From: UBA8337 sp963932545
Lineage (GTDB): Bacteria > Pseudomonadota > Alphaproteobacteria > RS24
Direction: 5' to 3'
Assembly: GCA_963932545.1 (NCBI GenBank)
Contig: CAWVRH010000004.1
Coordinates: forward strand, 60,376-124,375
DNA: 64,000 nucleotides
Shown here: piece after piece, positions 61,193 through 64,000 of the stretch
How positions within the stretch are numbered: position 1 is the first letter of the stretch
Layout: the number at the start of each line of letters is the position of its first letter
The notes under the pieces: generated by a model
Databases searched by the model: none
Seen by the model: only the letters and a program-made list of their open reading frames with translations
Told to the model about the DNA's origin: nothing
Made by a program: the position numbers and the translations under genes

Positions 61193-62179
61193 CAAGACGG
61201 CGCGCGTTTCGCTGTTTGGGAATAAGCTTAAAGCATCCTTGGCTTTCTCCCCATAATGGGTGGCGCGCGCTACCGTGTCTGCCAAGGCTTGCGTATCTGA
61301 CATATGTTTTGTGGCTTGAGCAAAGCGGGCGCCATGGTCGGCCTCAGACGGCTCGGCCATAACGGTTTCCCAAAATGAGCGTGCCGCTTCATCCCCGCGA
61401 TGATAGGCCAGAATTACCGGCAAAGTCATTTTACCTTCGCGGAAATCTTCGCCGATATTCTTGCCCAAGACTTTGCCGATGCTGCCATAGTCGAGGGCAT
61501 CATCGATGAGCTGAAAGGCAATGCCGAGGTTTCGGCCATAGGAGGTCAACGCCTGCATCTGTGCCGGTGAGGCGTCGGATATTTCGCCGCCCACTTCGGC
61601 CGCGGCCGAAAACAGCGCGGCGGTTTTCGCATCGATGATTTGCAGATATTTATCTTCGCTAATCTGTGTGTTGTTCATGGCGGCAAGCTGCATGACCTCG
61701 CCCTCAGCGATGACGGCTGCCGCATTCGAGAGGATGTCGAGCGCAGGCAAGCTTTCGGCCGCTACCATCATGCGAAAGGCTTGGCCGAGCAGAAAGTCGC
61801 CGACCAGCACGCTGGCCGAATTTCCCCATAGCTTGCGCGCGGTTGGTTTGCCACGTCGCATATCGCTATCATCGACGACATCGTCATGCAGCAAAGTGGC
61901 CGTGTGCATGTATTCGACAGCCGCCGCCATGGTGATGTGATGGCGGCCTTGATAGCCAGACAATCGCGCCGCCGAGAGGGTTAAAAGCGGGCGCAAGCGT
62001 TTACCGCCCGCGCCGATTAAATGTTCGGTAATGGCAGGTATCAGCGCCGCAGCCGACTGCATATGAGTAGAAATCTTGCTCTCCACGCCCACCAGCTCAT
62101 CAGCAAACAGCGCTTGAAGTTCCATCAGTGCATTGTCGGTCGAGCGCGCGGTCTCGCTAAAATTTATTATTTCTGCCAT
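61154..62179 (-). CDS. Long-chain polyprenyl diphosphate synthase (IspB-like)
   Basis: 341-aa trans-prenyltransferase. First Asp motif LLHDDVVDDSDMRRG and second QLIDDALDYG. The fifth residue before the first motif is Ala (ATLLHDD), a small residue that in this family permits long chains, so an octa- to decaprenyl product for ubiquinone is likely. The start at 62179 follows AGGAG with 6-nt spacing; an ATG 10 codons earlier is less well placed. Overlaps ispE at the 3' end. Confidence 0.93.
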   Translation of the reverse strand: MAEIINFSETARSTDNALMELQALFADELVGVESKISTHMQSAAALIPAITEHLIGAGGKRLRPLLTLSAARLSGYQGRHHITMAAAVEYMHTATLLHDDVVDDSDMRRGKPTARKLWGNSASVLVGDFLLGQAFRMMVAAESLPALDILSNAAAVIAEGEVMQLAAMNNTQISEDKYLQIIDAKTAALFSAAAEVGGEISDASPAQMQALTSYGRNLGIAFQLIDDALDYGSIGKVLGKNIGEDFREGKMTLPVILAYHRGDEAARSFWETVMAEPSEADHGARFAQATKHMSDTQALADTVARATHYGEKAKDALSLFPNSETRAVLLRLVDFCIARAY

Positions 62180-62259
62180 AGTTTGCTCCTGCGCCCGATT
62201 ATCCGCCAATTGGTCGCTAGGTCAAGAAAAACGGGGCAAAACATAACTGAGGCATAGCG

Positions 62260-63039
62260 ATGCACCCACCAGAGGATACCGAGACGAAATATAGCCAAGA
62301 TGGATTTCTAGGTGAAAAATTGCGTGTGCGTCAGCCCCTCGATGGATTTCGCTCGGGTCATGACGCGGTTCTTTTGGCTGCTGCCAGCGAGCCACCCCAA
62401 GGCGGGCATATTATTGAGCTGGGTAGCGGCTCGGGGGTTGCGTCTTTATGTTTCGCGGCGCGGCGCACGGATGCGCAAATCACCGGCCTAGAAATTGACC
62501 CGAAAATGCTGGCACTGGCGCAAAATAACGCCGAGGCCAATGATTTGGGGGGCCGCGTTCACTTCAAACCCGCCGACATTAATGGGCCGTTTAAGGATAT
62601 GCATTTGGTGGCCAATAGTTATGACGAGGTCATTGCCAATCCGCCGTTTTATAAATTGGGCCATGTGCCAGAGCTAGAAAATGATAAGAAAGCGCGTGCG
62701 CTCATTGGCACGCAAGCCACATTGGATACGTGGGTAAAATGTGCCGCCGCCTTGGCCAAGGCGCGGGGTCACGTCACTTTTATTCACCGCGCCGATGCTT
62801 TGGCGCAGCTTCTCACGGTGATGCAAAAACGGCTTGGCGACTTGCATGTGCTGCCGGTTTTGCCCAAGCCCAATAAAGCCGCCACGCGCGTTTTAATTCG
62901 CGGACGGCGCGATGCCCGCGCGCCAGTCACCCTTTTGCCGCCCCTGGTATTGCAAAACCTAGATGGCGAACCCAGCTCAGCCGCAGAAAGCGTCTTGCGC
63001 CATGGCGCAGCCCTTGCTTTTGCCGAGGCTGGCAGTTAA
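62260..63039 (+). CDS. TrmN6-like tRNA (adenine37-N6) methyltransferase
   Basis: 259-aa SAM-dependent methyltransferase with LRVRQPLDGFRSGHDAVLLAAA, the SAM loop IIELGSGSGVASLCFA and the adenine-N6 motif VIANPPFYKLG. In E. coli the relative TrmN6/YfiC methylates A37 of tRNA-Val. It is divergent from the polyprenyl synthase over 80 bp and precedes glyQ. Confidence 0.85.
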   Translation: MHPPEDTETKYSQDGFLGEKLRVRQPLDGFRSGHDAVLLAAASEPPQGGHIIELGSGSGVASLCFAARRTDAQITGLEIDPKMLALAQNNAEANDLGGRVHFKPADINGPFKDMHLVANSYDEVIANPPFYKLGHVPELENDKKARALIGTQATLDTWVKCAAALAKARGHVTFIHRADALAQLLTVMQKRLGDLHVLPVLPKPNKAATRVLIRGRRDARAPVTLLPPLVLQNLDGEPSSAAESVLRHGAALAFAEAGS

Positions 63040-63057
63040 TTATCCTCACATGCATTT

Positions 63058-63069
63058 GTTTCGCGAAAC
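63058..63069 (+). promoter_or_regulatory. 12-bp palindrome before glyQ
   Basis: GTTTCGCGAAAC is perfectly palindromic and ends 12 bp before the glyQ ATG, near the ribosome site region. Significance is unknown. Confidence 0.25.
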
Positions 63070-63081
63070 GGAAAAAACCAC

Positions 63082-63981
63082 ATGAGTGTCCCCAGCCAAG
63101 GTAAAGCGAATAGCTTTCAAGATCTCATCTTAAACCTACAACGCTATTGGGCCGACCAAGGCTGTGTGGTGTTGCAGCCCTATGATATGGAAATGGGAGC
63201 GGGTACGTTTCACCCCGCCACTGTTTTGCGCGCGCTTGGCCCCGAGCCTTGGAAGGCTGCCTATGTGCAGCCCTCGCGCCGCCCTACCGATGGTCGCTAT
63301 GGCGAGAACCCCAATCGGTTTCAGCATTATTATCAGTTTCAAGTGGTGCTTAAGCCTTCGCCAGATAACCTCCAAGAGCTCTACTTGGAAAGCTTGAAAG
63401 TCTTGGGCATCGACCCGATGCAACATGACATTCGCTTTGTCGAAGATGACTGGGAAAGCCCAACGCTGGGCGCTTGGGGACTGGGCTGGGAGGTTTGGTG
63501 CGATGGCATGGAAATCTCGCAATTCACTTATTTTCAACAAGTCGGCGGCATTGATTGCGAGCTGGTGACGGGCGAGCTGACCTATGGTTTGGAGCGTTTG
63601 GCGACCTATGTGCAGGGCATCGACAACGGCTTCGACCTAGATTTTAACGGCAATGGTGTCAGCTACGGCGATGTTTTCCATCGCTCCGAAGTCGAGTTCT
63701 CACATTATAATTTCGAGGCCGCCAACACTGATATTTTGCTGCGCCATTTTGAAGACGCTGAAGCGGAATGTTTGCAATTGGTAGAAAAAGGCCTGTCCTT
63801 GCCCGCCTATGATCAGTGCATGAAGGCGAGCCATAATTTCAATTTGCTAGATGCGCGCGGCGTCATTTCCGTGACCGAACGCCAAGCCTATATTGGCCGT
63901 GTGCGGGCGCTGGCGAAAGCTTGCGCCGAGGGCTATTTGGAAAATAAATTACAAGCCGAGAGGGGAGCCAGCCATGACTGA
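63082..63981 (+). CDS. glyQ: Glycine--tRNA ligase alpha subunit
   Basis: 299-aa catalytic subunit of the tetrameric bacterial glycyl-tRNA synthetase. Recognised by FQDLILNLQRYWADQGCVVLQPYDMEMGAGTFHPATVLRALGPEPW, YVQPSRRPTDGRYGENPNRFQHYYQFQVVLKPSP and TYGLERLATYVQGID. Overlaps glyS by 8 bp. Confidence 0.97.
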   Translation: MSVPSQGKANSFQDLILNLQRYWADQGCVVLQPYDMEMGAGTFHPATVLRALGPEPWKAAYVQPSRRPTDGRYGENPNRFQHYYQFQVVLKPSPDNLQELYLESLKVLGIDPMQHDIRFVEDDWESPTLGAWGLGWEVWCDGMEISQFTYFQQVGGIDCELVTGELTYGLERLATYVQGIDNGFDLDFNGNGVSYGDVFHRSEVEFSHYNFEAANTDILLRHFEDAEAECLQLVEKGLSLPAYDQCMKASHNFNLLDARGVISVTERQAYIGRVRALAKACAEGYLENKLQAERGASHD

Positions 63982-64000
63982 TTTTCTGTTAGAGCTTTAT
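63974..64000 (+). CDS. glyS: Glycine--tRNA ligase beta subunit (only the first nine codons in window)
   Basis: ATG at 63974 lies inside the end of glyQ after AGGGGAG and encodes MTDFLLELY before the window ends. The position and the LLELY start match GlyS, which typically begins with a LLLEL segment. Confidence 0.8.

Noticed and set aside
1..64000. Mobile elements, prophage, CRISPR arrays, defence islands, tRNA or rRNA genes
   Set aside because: No transposase, integrase, phage or cas-like genes, no regularly spaced repeats and no cloverleaf-like sequence were seen; gene content is housekeeping throughout.

Overview
This window is a chromosomal segment of an alphaproteobacterium. The evidence is combined gene content and order: a CcrM-type GANTC methyltransferase beside mutY, a DciA-like gene, dsbA and smc; split glycine dehydrogenase genes gcvPA and gcvPB; the ispH-thrB-rnhA operon; a DUF2093 gene after xseA; a cox operon ordered coxB-coxA-ctaB-small ORF-ctaG-coxC-surf1; and an F0 operon atpI-B-E-F'-F separate from F1. 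I cannot assign an order or genus. Coding density is very high. The only stretch over 300 bases without a gene (37936-38252) holds a tandem glycine riboswitch. I saw no rRNA, tRNA, insertion sequence, prophage or CRISPR array.

Layout. 1-12.9 kb: a truncated parvulin isomerase, pgi-mutL, an ACAD11-like acyl-CoA dehydrogenase, tadA, rluB-rsmD, a coiled-coil membrane protein, an ACAD11-kinase-like phosphotransferase with purD, then xseA, a DUF2093 gene and an M23 peptidase. 12.9-20.6 kb (minus strand): lpxK, waaA and an MsbA-like exporter (lipid A/Kdo), pmbA, a fatty acid desaturase and ubiA. 20.6-24.3 kb: rsmE, gshA, tldD. 24.5-31.9 kb: aa3-type cytochrome oxidase genes and assembly factors, running directly into thrC. 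31.9-37.9 kb: an unknown membrane protein, algH, a lone DsbD N-terminal domain protein, a peroxiredoxin, then rnhA, thrB and ispH on the minus strand and a small lipoprotein. 38.0-43.3 kb: the glycine cleavage operon and rnhB. 43.4-51.2 kb: ccrM, a Met/Asp-repeat membrane protein, mutY, a dciA-like gene, dsbA-like and smc. 51.2-53.7 kb: the ATP synthase F0 operon. 53.8-64 kb: slt, a uracil-DNA glycosylase, ETF-quinone oxidoreductase, a TPR protein, ispE, a long-chain polyprenyl synthase, trmN6 and glyQ/glyS (cut by the window end).

The genes form coherent themes. Isoprenoid supply (ispE, ispH, polyprenyl synthase) feeds ubiquinone (ubiA) and haem O (ctaB), which serve the cytochrome oxidase and ETF-QO encoded here. 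DNA maintenance is heavily represented (mutL with an endonuclease motif, xseA, mutY, UDG, rnhA, rnhB, smc, ccrM, dciA). thrB and thrC are both present, about 5 kb apart.

Most of the window is ordinary housekeeping sequence. The points most worth checking are: an 11-bp hairpin plus T-tract laid over the surf1 start codon; the two halves of an ACAD11-like kinase/dehydrogenase as separate genes; a dciA-like gene whose Shine-Dalgarno points at an ATC codon; a Met/Asp tandem-repeat membrane protein; and a TTG-initiated gcvT behind a tandem glycine riboswitch with no visible terminator.
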